From Acidimicrobiaceae bacterium (GTDB lineage Bacteria; Actinomycetota; Acidimicrobiia; Acidimicrobiales; Palsa-688): a stretch of 34,385 nucleotides of DNA. Below the pieces are notes generated by a model, which saw only the letters and a list, made by a program, of their open reading frames with translations, had not been told where the DNA came from and did no database searches. The position numbers and the translations under genes were made by a program. Each line of letters starts with the position of its first letter. Position 1 is the stretch's first letter. Location: the NCBI GenBank assembly GCA_003156595.1, contig PMHH01000061.1:1-34385 (forward strand). Reading direction: 5' to 3'. Of the stretch, positions 1 to 7,282 are shown one piece after another.

Positions 1-43
1 CGCCGGCCCCGCCGCCGGCCCCCGCCCGCCGGCTCCCGCCGGC

Positions 44-2836
44 CTAGCGCCAGAGCAGGACGAGCGTGTGGTCACCCGCCGGCAGGGCGACGCGCACCAC
101 GTGGTCCGGCAGGGACGCCGCGGCCACGGCTTTCCCGTCGAGGGTGGCGCCGGCGAGGGAGCCCGGTAGGGAGACCAGGACCTCGCCGCCGGAAGGCGAC
201 CAGAGATCCAGCGTCACGGCTGGCGCCACAACGGTCGCCCCACTCAGCTGCACGCTCCCCTGCACCACACTCACCCCGTCGCCTAACGGATAGCCCACCG
301 GCAGCAGGATCCCGGTGTCGGCCGGAAGGGTCATGCTGCCAATGGTTGGCAGCCGCACCGAGCGCCCGGCGACCTTGGTGGTGAGGACGACGTCGACCGT
401 GTCGGGGAAGCGGTTGGTGGCCATGACCGTCGCCGCGCCTGGGACTGGTCCGTCGAGGATCCGGGCCTGTACCCGCAGGTCGGTGACCGACACGTGGGGT
501 TCGACGCCGGCGAGCGCCTGCACCGCCTGGACATGGGCCGGCAGGATGGGGTGGTACGGGAACTGTGAAACGGTGAGCTCGACATCGGTCGTGTTGATCT
601 CGACGAGCCCGAAGGTCTGGTTCCCGTTGGAGTAGGCGACCACGCCTCCGCAGATGAACTCACCAAAGCGCCGCTCATTGGTGTAGAGGTAGACGAGCAC
701 CGACGTGGCCGGTCCGCCCGGAAGAAGGTCGGGGTCGAGTTCGGCAGGGACCACGGCAACGGGCCCGAAGTGAGTAGCCGCCAACCGTTGGGCGACAGCG
801 AGAGCCGTCCCGCTGCCGACCGGCACGGGGAGCGACTCTTCCTCGAGGATGGTCCCCTCCCGGCCCGCGGGGGAGTCCGCTGCCAACCACGATCCGAGCA
901 GGACCGCCGAGCCGTGCCCCACCTGTCGGGAGTATCCGCACGGGACGCCGGCCCGCGACGCCACGGCAGTAACGCCCGGGGACAGCCGATAGGTCTGCAC
1001 CCCGCGCCATACCGGCACCGGCTGGCCAAGAACCGAGATGGTCTGCCCGTCCGCGGGATAGAAGTCCAGGTCCGCCTCGGGAAAGCACTGGTCGCGCAGG
1101 ACCGAATAAGGGAACAGTTCTTCGTCCAGATACGGCGGCGCCGGCCAGCAGACCAGCCGCCCGCCGGCGCGCACGTACCCCACGAGCGCGTCCTGGGTGG
1201 CGCGGGGCAGGATGTCGGCCGCAGCCAGAAAAATCGTCGGGTAGCTGAGAAAGTCAGAAGGCTCGGCGGCTTCGACGTCCACCAGATCGAACGCCAAACC
1301 GGAACGCAGCAGGAGGGTGGCCAGGGCGGGCACGTCATTTTCAATGATCCGGCGGACGTCGACCCGAAAGCCCCAGCGCTGGGCACCGTAGGGGAGGTGC
1401 GTGAGGGAGGTGTCCCATATCACCGCCACGTCGGCCCGGCGGGTTGCCGAGGCGAGGAGGGGGCCGGCGGTGGCCAGCGTGCGACCCAAGCGGCCCCGGT
1501 CGGTGACGAGGGAGTCGTCGACCCCGCTGGTGTAGTCGAACGAGATCCCCCCCACGATGCCCTCTCCGATGAGCAGGTCAAAGAGGGTGACGTCGTCGTC
1601 CATCTCCGTTGCCCACAGGCTGACAGCGTTGCGGTGGGCGGCCCGCACCGACAGAGCGGTGAGTTCGATCGTCGGCATCACCTCCGGCCCGGTGCTGCCG
1701 GGGTAGGTCTCGGGAGTGATCAGCACGACCTGGGCCAGGTCGGCGATGGAGGTGGGCGGGACCATCGTCTGCTCGATCTCGTGGGTGATCGGCACGTCGA
1801 CGCCGGCGGCTCGCAGGTCGGTGGCGAGCGCGCCGAGGTAGGTCGCCACCTGGCCGGCCTTGAACCGTTGCCACGACAACGCCGGCCGCAGCGCCGGGAT
1901 GCCGGCTTCGGGGAGCGGCCAGGCGCGGGGGGTGTCGGAACTGGTGGCGGCCCGGTAGCGCGCCAGCATGGCCGGGTTGTAGTCGACCTCGAACGGCCCG
2001 AATCGGTAAAAGAAGCAGGACTCGTCGTCGACCTGCACCGCTATGACCGGACCGCCGTTGGTCGCCAGCCAGGGTTGGACGAACTCGCCGAACGCCGTCA
2101 ACCAGCTGCGCGCGCCGGCGAGGTAGTGGTCGGAGGCGTAGCTCGGTTGGGGGTAGTAGTAGAGCGTCTGGCCACCAGTGATGTTGGCCAGGGGATAGTC
2201 GCCGAAGGGGACGGTGGCGGTGAAGGGATTGCCAGCTGGACCGTATTCGTACATGTCGGGCGGCGCCAGGTCGAGAAACCAGTCGGGGAAGCCCCCGTTG
2301 CGCCATTCGTCGGAGATGAACGGACCGGGGCGCAGGACCACCTTGAACCCCGCGTCACGGCACAGAGTGAGAAAGCCGTGCAGGTCGGTGTTGCATAGGA
2401 GACCAAAGCGGCCGTCGAGACCGCCGGTCTCATATTCGTTGTAGGGATCCTGTTCCTGGTACTCGTCGAGGTGGTCGTCGGGCAGGATCGGGTGCGTCAG
2501 GCCCGTGAAGTCGAGGGGGCCGGGGAGCCACTGGTGGACGTTCCACGGGACGTAGGTTTGGACAAGGTTGAACGCCGCCTGCTGGCACAGGGCGAGTCGG
2601 GCCGGGATGCTGCTGGGGGACATGCGGAAGTACTGGAGCTCCCCGCCGTAGACCGCGCTGGGCAGGCCGAGTTGGCCGCCCGGGGCGGCCGGTGACCGTC
2701 CGGCCGCTGTCGTGGCGGCGAGCGCCGGCCAGCGCAGCGCCGAGGCCCCCAGCGCCAGGGCGCCGGCGCCAGCGGTGGTGGTCAGGAACCGGCGCCGGGT
2801 CATGGACGCGCGTCCGAGCCGGTGCGGTTCCGTCAT
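44..2836 (-). CDS. Tat-exported GH35-like beta-galactosidase
   Basis: A 930-residue glycoside hydrolase predicted to remove terminal galactose or a related sugar outside the membrane. The N-terminus has a twin-arginine signal (TRRRFLTTTAGAGALALG, residues 13-30) followed by an Ala-rich cleavage region. Family GH35 features are visible in order: GELQYFR (65-71), RPGPFISDEWRNGGFPDWFL (169-188), and GGPVIAVQVDDES (261-273), in which Glu272 would be the acid/base. Glu411 in WATEMDDD is the best candidate nucleophile. The usual QVENE motif reads QVDDE, so substrate preference may differ from typical beta-galactosidases. The C-terminal half is probably beta-sandwich. The start at 2836 and an ATG at 2803 (just before the RR motif) are both possible, and neither has a clear ribosome binding site. 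The gene stands alone, with no sugar transporter nearby. Confidence 0.85.
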   Translation of the reverse strand: MTEPHRLGRASMTRRRFLTTTAGAGALALGASALRWPALAATTAAGRSPAAPGGQLGLPSAVYGGELQYFRMSPSSIPARLALCQQAAFNLVQTYVPWNVHQWLPGPLDFTGLTHPILPDDHLDEYQEQDPYNEYETGGLDGRFGLLCNTDLHGFLTLCRDAGFKVVLRPGPFISDEWRNGGFPDWFLDLAPPDMYEYGPAGNPFTATVPFGDYPLANITGGQTLYYYPQPSYASDHYLAGARSWLTAFGEFVQPWLATNGGPVIAVQVDDESCFFYRFGPFEVDYNPAMLARYRAATSSDTPRAWPLPEAGIPALRPALSWQRFKAGQVATYLGALATDLRAAGVDVPITHEIEQTMVPPTSIADLAQVVLITPETYPGSTGPEVMPTIELTALSVRAAHRNAVSLWATEMDDDVTLFDLLIGEGIVGGISFDYTSGVDDSLVTDRGRLGRTLATAGPLLASATRRADVAVIWDTSLTHLPYGAQRWGFRVDVRRIIENDVPALATLLLRSGLAFDLVDVEAAEPSDFLSYPTIFLAAADILPRATQDALVGYVRAGGRLVCWPAPPYLDEELFPYSVLRDQCFPEADLDFYPADGQTISVLGQPVPVWRGVQTYRLSPGVTAVASRAGVPCGYSRQVGHGSAVLLGSWLAADSPAGREGTILEEESLPVPVGSGTALAVAQRLAATHFGPVAVVPAELDPDLLPGGPATSVLVYLYTNERRFGEFICGGVVAYSNGNQTFGLVEINTTDVELTVSQFPYHPILPAHVQAVQALAGVEPHVSVTDLRVQARILDGPVPGAATVMATNRFPDTVDVVLTTKVAGRSVRLPTIGSMTLPADTGILLPVGYPLGDGVSVVQGSVQLSGATVVAPAVTLDLWSPSGGEVLVSLPGSLAGATLDGKAVAAASLPDHVVRVALPAGDHTLVLLWR

Positions 2837-2884
2837 CGCTACTGGTATTCGACGTCGACCGTCGCGGTCCTCTGACCTGGATCG

Positions 2885-3535
2885 CTACTGACGCAGTTCG
2901 GCGTACTCCTTGACCCGGGTGAGGGTGGCATCGCTCGCCTTGGCGAGCGAACCGGAGTCGAAGGGGGGCTGGGGGTCGTACTCGATCATGAGCTGGGCTG
3001 CCTCGGCTGCGGTGCGGTCCACGAGCAGCTCTACCAGGCGCAGCGCCATGTCGATGCCGCTGGACACGCCCGCCGCGGTGATGATCCGCTCCTCGAGGTG
3101 CTCCACGACCCGCTGTGGGGTGGGCTGGGCGCCGTGGGCTTCGAGCTCGGGATAGCACGCCCAGTGAGTCGTGGCGGTCAGGCCCCGCAGCAGTCCGGCG
3201 GCGCCGAGCACCAAGGACCCGGTGCAAACCGAAGTGGTAAATCGACTGGTGCCGTGGGCGTGGCGCACCCAGTCGAGCACCCGGTCGTCATGTTGCTGGG
3301 CTCGGGTGCCCAATCCTCCGGGGAATACGATGACGTCGGGCTCGCGAAGGTCCTCGAAGGTGGCGTCGACCACGACGCCCAGCATGTCATTCTCGGTGCG
3401 GACCTCGCCCCGCTGGTGACCGACGAACGTGATATCGAGACAGGGGATCCGTTGCAGCACCTCGTACGGGCCGACAGCGTCGAGGGCGGTGAACCTCGGA
3501 AAGACCGGGATGGCAACCTGCAGGGTGTCGCTCAT
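2885..3535 (-). CDS. DJ-1/PfpI family protein (isonitrile hydratase-like)
   Basis: A 216-residue class I glutamine amidotransferase-like protein. The DJ-1/PfpI fold is shown by DAVGPYE (19-25), the VFPGGLGT strand-turn (70-77) and the nucleophile elbow SVCTGS with Cys104, followed by ATTHW. Length and motifs fit the isonitrile hydratase/ThiJ subgroup, but the substrate is not certain. The start ATG overlaps the stop of the upstream regulator by four bases (ATGA, 3532-3535), so the two genes are translated as a pair. The protein shares its fold with the N-terminal domain of that regulator, which suggests that the pair arose by domain duplication and that the enzyme acts on a compound sensed by the regulator (inference). 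Confidence 0.85.
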   Translation of the reverse strand: MSDTLQVAIPVFPRFTALDAVGPYEVLQRIPCLDITFVGHQRGEVRTENDMLGVVVDATFEDLREPDVIVFPGGLGTRAQQHDDRVLDWVRHAHGTSRFTTSVCTGSLVLGAAGLLRGLTATTHWACYPELEAHGAQPTPQRVVEHLEERIITAAGVSSGIDMALRLVELLVDRTAAEAAQLMIEYDPQPPFDSGSLAKASDATLTRVKEYAELRQ

Positions 3536-4533
3536 GCGAGCTTCCTTTCATCGGCGACGACGCGGAACCGTCGCCGGTAGGCATCGGGAGCGACGTTCAG
3601 TCGCCGGTGGAAGACCCGTCGCAGTGTCTCGGCGGTGCCCAGGCCGCAGCAGCTGGCCACGACGTCGAGGGTGTCGTTGGTGGTCTCGAGCTGGTGCCGG
3701 GCCGCTTCCAAGCGGACCCGTTCCACAAACCGACCAGGCGTCTCGCCGACCTCCTCGGTGAAGACCCGAGCGAAGTGGCGCACGCTCATGGCCGCCGCGG
3801 CCGCCAGCGCCGGCAGCCGATGGTCACCACCGGGAGCCGCCTCCACGAGTGTCTGCACGGCCCGCACCGTGGAACGTTCGGCGCGCGGTACCCAAACCGG
3901 CGACGCGAACTGGGTTTGTCCGCCCGGCCGGTGCAGGAACATCACCAGCCAACGAGCAACCGTCTGGGCCACCTCCACGCCGAGATCGTCGAGCACGAGA
4001 GCCAGGGCGAGATCGATGCCGGCGGTGACGCCGGCGCTAGTCCAGAACTTGCCGTCCTGGATATAGATGGGGTCCGAGTCCACCTCGAGCGCCGAATATT
4101 CCGCGGCCAACTGGTCCGCCCGAGCCCAGTGGGTCGTAACTCGGCGTCCATCTAAAAGGCCGGCCTCTGCGGCCAGAAACGCGCCCGAGCAGACCGTGGC
4201 CACCCGCCGGCAACGAGGTGCCACCGCTGCTATCCACGCCATCAGTGCGGTCTCGCCACGGGCTCGTAGGGCGCCCTCGCCACCGGGCAGGATCAGCGTG
4301 TCAGGGCGGCTCGTCCTGGCTTCGGGCAACTGCACCGTGCACAGGCCTACCCCGCTCGTTGCCCAGACAGGTTGCCCGTCCGTCGAGGCCAGCGTGACCT
4401 GGTAGCCGCCCGATCGTCCCAGCCCTTGGACGACGCGGGTCGCGCTGGCGAATACCTCGAACGGCCCTATGGCATCGAGCGACTGCACTCCGGGAAATAC
4501 CACGATGGTGACGTCGCGTCGCTTCATCCCCAC
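3532..4533 (-). CDS. GlxA-type transcriptional regulator (DJ-1/PfpI sensor plus AraC HTH)
   Basis: A 333-residue regulator. Residues 5-190 form a DJ-1/PfpI-like domain (VVFPGVQSLDAIGPFEVF, then ILPGGEGAL near 81 and VATVCSGAFL with Cys115). Residues about 220-325 form an AraC/XylS double helix-turn-helix ending in the DAYRRRF signature. Known relatives use the DJ-1 domain as a ligand sensor and often control neighbouring amidase- or hydratase-type genes. The GTG start at 4533 is preferred because AAGGA lies five bases upstream; ATG 4527 is the alternative. It is coupled to the downstream DJ-1 gene by an ATGA overlap and probably regulates it. Confidence 0.88.
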   Translation of the reverse strand: MGMKRRDVTIVVFPGVQSLDAIGPFEVFASATRVVQGLGRSGGYQVTLASTDGQPVWATSGVGLCTVQLPEARTSRPDTLILPGGEGALRARGETALMAWIAAVAPRCRRVATVCSGAFLAAEAGLLDGRRVTTHWARADQLAAEYSALEVDSDPIYIQDGKFWTSAGVTAGIDLALALVLDDLGVEVAQTVARWLVMFLHRPGGQTQFASPVWVPRAERSTVRAVQTLVEAAPGGDHRLPALAAAAAMSVRHFARVFTEEVGETPGRFVERVRLEAARHQLETTNDTLDVVASCCGLGTAETLRRVFHRRLNVAPDAYRRRFRVVADERKLA

Positions 4534-4603
4534 CAGGGTCCTTCATCGGGGTTGTGGCGTCAATGCCCTATAACCCACGGATTCGGCCAAACCGGGGATC
4601 CGG

Positions 4604-6070
4604 CTATGACCAGGTGGGTGGGTCGGCTCCGTAGCCGGTCAACGGCCGGCGCCATCGCAGCGGCACACCGTCGATGGAGCCGGGCGGAGCGACGACCCGG
4701 ACCGCTCCCTGGGCGCTGTCGAGGTCGACCAAGCAGGCGGGTCGATCGCGGGTCGGGTCGGGGTCGAGGGCCTCGGCGGTGGCGGGGTCCCGACGTGCTG
4801 GGCCCGGGTTGCGTGGCGCGGGTGCCGCCGTCCCTCTGGGCGCAGCGGTAGCAGAGCCGGCGGTGAGCCAACCGGCCGTCCGGGCCAGGGAGAGCCCGCG
4901 GATGTGGGTGCCGCCGATGTCGGCCTGGCGGCGGAGGCCGTCCATGGCCGCGGCTGCGGCCAGGTAGCCGGTGCCGTGGTCGAGCAACTGGCAGGGGAGC
5001 GCGCCGGGCTCGATGCCGTCGGCGGACTCGGCCCTGGCGATGCCGGTGGGCGCCTGTACGACGCTGTCGAAGCCGCGCCGATCCGCCCACGGGCCACTGT
5101 GGCCCCACGCGTCGAGGTACACGACCACGAGGCCGGGGTGGCGCTCGGCCAGGACGTGGGCGTCGAGACCGAAGCGATCGAGGGCGCCGGGCCGGTAGCC
5201 GCAGACGACGACATCGGCCTGGCCGAGAAGGCGCTGGAGCGTCTCAGCGCCGTCCTTCGTCTCCAGGTCCATGACTGCGCTGCGCTTACCGAGGAGGGTG
5301 TCGGCCGTTGCGCCGGCCCGCATATCCGGGCGCAAGGGCGGGTCGATCCGCAGCACGTCGGCGCCACAGGCAGCGAGGAAGCGGGTGCACACCGGGCCGG
5401 CGATGACCCGAGTCAGGTCCAATACCCGGACGCCACCTGCGGGAAGTTCGGCTCGCGGCCGCCGTCGGGGTGGCGCCTCTCCGATCACCTGGTGCCCGAC
5501 CAGGGGCTCGGACGCGACGGCCCGCCCCTGGGGGTGGGCCCGCCACTCCTCGAGGGATCGGACCGCGGCGGCGATACCGCCGGAGGCGCAGACCTGCTCC
5601 TCGACCTGTTCCGATGGCAGGACGGCGATGGCGGCACCGACCGCGTCGATGTCTTCTGGGGTACTCAGGGCGGCCGCCAGTGCGGCGCGGTGCCAGGGGT
5701 AATTGCCGTGGGTCCTGACCCACCCGTCAGCGCTGCGCCAAAACCGCGACAGGGACGCGAAGCCGGCGCCGGCTGACTGCCCACCTCGTTGGAAGTAGCG
5801 CTCGCTTCGCACCGCGGCAGTCACGTGGCCCCGGTCGAGGATGACACCGCGGACGGAAGTACCCCGTTGCCGGCGCAGCGCCGCGGCGGCAAGAAGCGCG
5901 GACGCAACGCAGGCCACCGCCGTGTCCTCGACTGCCAGATTGGAAGGCAGGTGCCCACCTTCGCCAGTGACGTCGACGTCCGCCGGCAACTTCGGCGATG
6001 CGGTCGACGCGTCTGATGCCACCGCGGTCCAGGCCTCGTCAATGAGCTCGGCAGTTGGATCGGATCTCAT
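4604..6070 (-). CDS. Composite class III (CaiB/BaiF) CoA-transferase
   Basis: A 488-residue protein made of two incomplete CaiB/BaiF units. Residues 40-200 resemble the middle and small domain of such enzymes: VEDTAVACVASALLAAAALR around Asp49, then FWRSADGWVRTHGNYP. Residues 213-400 restart with the N-terminal Rossmann signature VRVLDLTRVIAGPVCTRFL, continue with GFDSVVQAPTG and carry a second catalytic-type Asp364 in LLDHGTG. Class III enzymes move CoA between carboxylic acids through an aspartyl-CoA intermediate, so activity is plausible from the second unit. The frame extends up to an ATG at 6118, but the extra 16 codons use rare triplets (AAT, AGA, GTA, GTA), so ATG 6070 is preferred. 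A small unknown gene ends 19 bases upstream. The acyl substrate is unknown. Confidence 0.8.
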   Translation of the reverse strand: MRSDPTAELIDEAWTAVASDASTASPKLPADVDVTGEGGHLPSNLAVEDTAVACVASALLAAAALRRQRGTSVRGVILDRGHVTAAVRSERYFQRGGQSAGAGFASLSRFWRSADGWVRTHGNYPWHRAALAAALSTPEDIDAVGAAIAVLPSEQVEEQVCASGGIAAAVRSLEEWRAHPQGRAVASEPLVGHQVIGEAPPRRRPRAELPAGGVRVLDLTRVIAGPVCTRFLAACGADVLRIDPPLRPDMRAGATADTLLGKRSAVMDLETKDGAETLQRLLGQADVVVCGYRPGALDRFGLDAHVLAERHPGLVVVYLDAWGHSGPWADRRGFDSVVQAPTGIARAESADGIEPGALPCQLLDHGTGYLAAAAAMDGLRRQADIGGTHIRGLSLARTAGWLTAGSATAAPRGTAAPAPRNPGPARRDPATAEALDPDPTRDRPACLVDLDSAQGAVRVVAPPGSIDGVPLRWRRPLTGYGADPPTWS

Positions 6071-6089
6071 GGCGGCGGCCGGTACCGCT

Positions 6090-6362
6090 CTATTGAGGCA
6101 TGCTACGAGCGACATCACGTGCCATCCGGACGAGCTCGGCTACTTCGGGTCGCTCCTCCGAAATGGCGAACCCCCCGCGCTCGAGCATCACGATGCCCGG
6201 AAGGACGACGACCTGCAACTCGTCGCGAAGGAGCACATGGTTCGTATCGGCGAGGCCGCCTGCAAGAAGCTCGATGAACGGTCCAAATACCTCTGGCAAT
6301 TTCAACGGTGTCATTGGCGACGGATTCCAGTCCATTCTTAACTTCGTAGACCTCTGATACAT
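6090..6362 (-). CDS. Small hypothetical protein
   Basis: A 90-codon frame with codon use like real genes of this window (mostly G/C at third positions, for example in LLRDELQVVVLPGIVMLERG). No family is recognised. The middle contains a hydrophobic strand-like stretch (LQVVVLPGIVML) and the end is a charged helix (RPEVAELVRMARDVARS). There are alternative starts at ATG 6362 and ATG 6335. A TACGTT box (complement of 6367-6372) lies four bases before the first ATG, slightly too close for a standard leaderless promoter. It ends 19 bases before the CoA-transferase start, so the two may form an operon. Confidence 0.5.
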   Translation of the reverse strand: MYQRSTKLRMDWNPSPMTPLKLPEVFGPFIELLAGGLADTNHVLLRDELQVVVLPGIVMLERGGFAISEERPEVAELVRMARDVARSMPQ

Positions 6363-6444
6363 TACGAACGTATCCGACCTAGATCGTGCCCACCCGAAGA
6401 GCGGGACTCCTTAGCGGGTGGCCGTTTGTTGCCGGCATTGAAAC

Positions 6445-6564
6445 GGACAGACCTCGACGTCAGCGCCCGCTCAACCAGAGAGGTCTGTCCACAGCGATGC
6501 CGAAATCGACATCCAGACGGACAGACCTCTACCCGGGGCGCGGGTCTGCCACGGAGGTCTGTCC
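6445..6564. repeat. Two inverted-repeat pairs (GGACAGACCTC) with 74-bp period
   Basis: The 11-mer GGACAGACCTC occurs at 6445-6455 and 6519-6529, and its exact reverse complement at 6480-6490 and 6554-6564. Each forward/reverse pair is separated by exactly 24 bases, and the second pair starts 74 bases after the first. The 24-base loops do not resemble each other, so only the arms and the spacing are conserved. Three of the four arms have AC or CA flanks in common. The arrangement could be two RNA hairpins, a double protein-binding site or a BIME-like palindromic element. Confidence 0.75.
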
Positions 6565-6692
6565 ACTTGAGAGGAATCGATGCGAGCTTCGGGCACGCTC
6601 GCCCCGTGCTGGAACAACTCGGCGTGGAGGCGCTGGATCGAACCGCCAGTCCCGCTCAATCTGAGGGCCTGAAGAACCTGACGCACAGTCGC

Positions 6693-6812
6693 TCAATACC
6701 ACCGGGCGGGAGGGCTGGGGGTCTCCCCCAGTAGCGCGCCAATCACCGCGGGTCCGTGCGCCAGCCGGTCGAGCGTTCCCAACCGGTAGCGTCCCGTCAC
6801 CCTGGCAGGCAC
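6693..6812 (-). CDS. Possible 39-residue small protein
   Basis: A short frame starting at GTG 6812 with AAGGA five bases upstream, ending at TGA 6693-6695. The product begins VPARVTGRYRLGTLDRLA and continues HGPAVIGALLGETPS, which reads like protein rather than GC noise. No family is recognised. It could also be the end of a decayed gene. Its 3' half contains the hairpin CTGGGGG-tct-CCCCCAG (6715-6731), which would lie inside the coding sequence. Confidence 0.3.
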   Translation of the reverse strand: MPARVTGRYRLGTLDRLAHGPAVIGALLGETPSPPARWY

Positions 6813-7194
6813 CGGGATCCTTTCGCCGGCACCCACCTAGCAGCCCAACCCCCTCCTCGCTTACCAGCCCCCCTGCCACCCCGGACGCATTGAGCCTCAC
6901 GCCCCGAGGGCTCAATCACCACATCGGCGGCGGCCCGCACCCCAGGTCAGAACCGGCCCCGACCCCGACCCGGCGCCAGCAGCCCTATCCCACAACCGGC
7001 CCCAAGAACTCGATCGCCAGAGTGCCACCACGCCGGTCCCGTACAGGGAGTGATTGGAAGCCTCGCCATGCCGGTCCCCTTCAACCGGGCCGCGGGTGGG
7101 GTGTTGCTAGAAGCCGGCGGGGAGCCGCTCGATGCGGACCGCCCGGGCCCGGTTTCGGGGGCCACCCAGCCATGGTCAGTGCAAGAGCGGGGGT

Positions 7195-7245
7195 GCCATA
7201 TCAAGATGTCCGCCTCGTTGATACGGGCGGACATCTTGATATGGC
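7195..7245. terminator. Perfect hairpin, 20-bp arms and 11-nt loop
   Basis: Bases 7195-7214 (beginning GCCATATCAAGATG) are exactly complementary to 7226-7245, with loop tcgttgatacg. It lies 38 bases past the stop of the minus-strand L,D-transpeptidase gene, where a terminator is expected. No T-run follows on either strand, so intrinsic termination of the classical kind is not shown. Roles as an RNA-stabilising hairpin, a recombination site or a remnant of a small palindromic element remain possible. Confidence 0.55.
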
Positions 7246-7282
7246 GGCCTGCGAGTCTGGGGCCGGCGCAGCCCGCCTGCGA

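Larger units (their letters stand above)
6363..7282. other. Gene-poor intergenic region, about 0.9 kb
   Basis: No full-length gene can be supported here. The stretch holds a pair of 11-bp inverted repeats with a 74-bp period (6445-6564), a short G/C hairpin (6715-6731), one possible 39-codon gene on the minus strand (6693-6812) and a long perfect hairpin (7195-7245). Long open frames on both strands are rich in Arg, Gly and Pro with no recognisable motif and look like GC-driven noise. The region separates the CoA-transferase block from the L,D-transpeptidase gene and could be a decayed insertion. Confidence 0.6.

Noticed and set aside
1-43. CCCGCCGG-rich short repeats at the left edge
   Set aside because: Simple GC-rich sequence after the beta-galactosidase stop; too short and too low in complexity to support a feature.
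770-2398. 542-codon open frame opposite the beta-galactosidase gene
   Set aside because: It is antisense to a well-supported gene, has no recognisable motif and a composition rich in Arg, Gly and Val, as expected from the GC-rich complement.
6360-6374. GATAC...GTATC palindrome as a site for the shared operator
   Set aside because: It lacks the GTAA-N4-TTAC core and the CAAG flank, so it does not belong to the same motif.
6445-6564. CRISPR array
   Set aside because: Repeats are only 11 bases, alternate in orientation and number four; real arrays have longer repeats in one orientation, and no cas gene is nearby.
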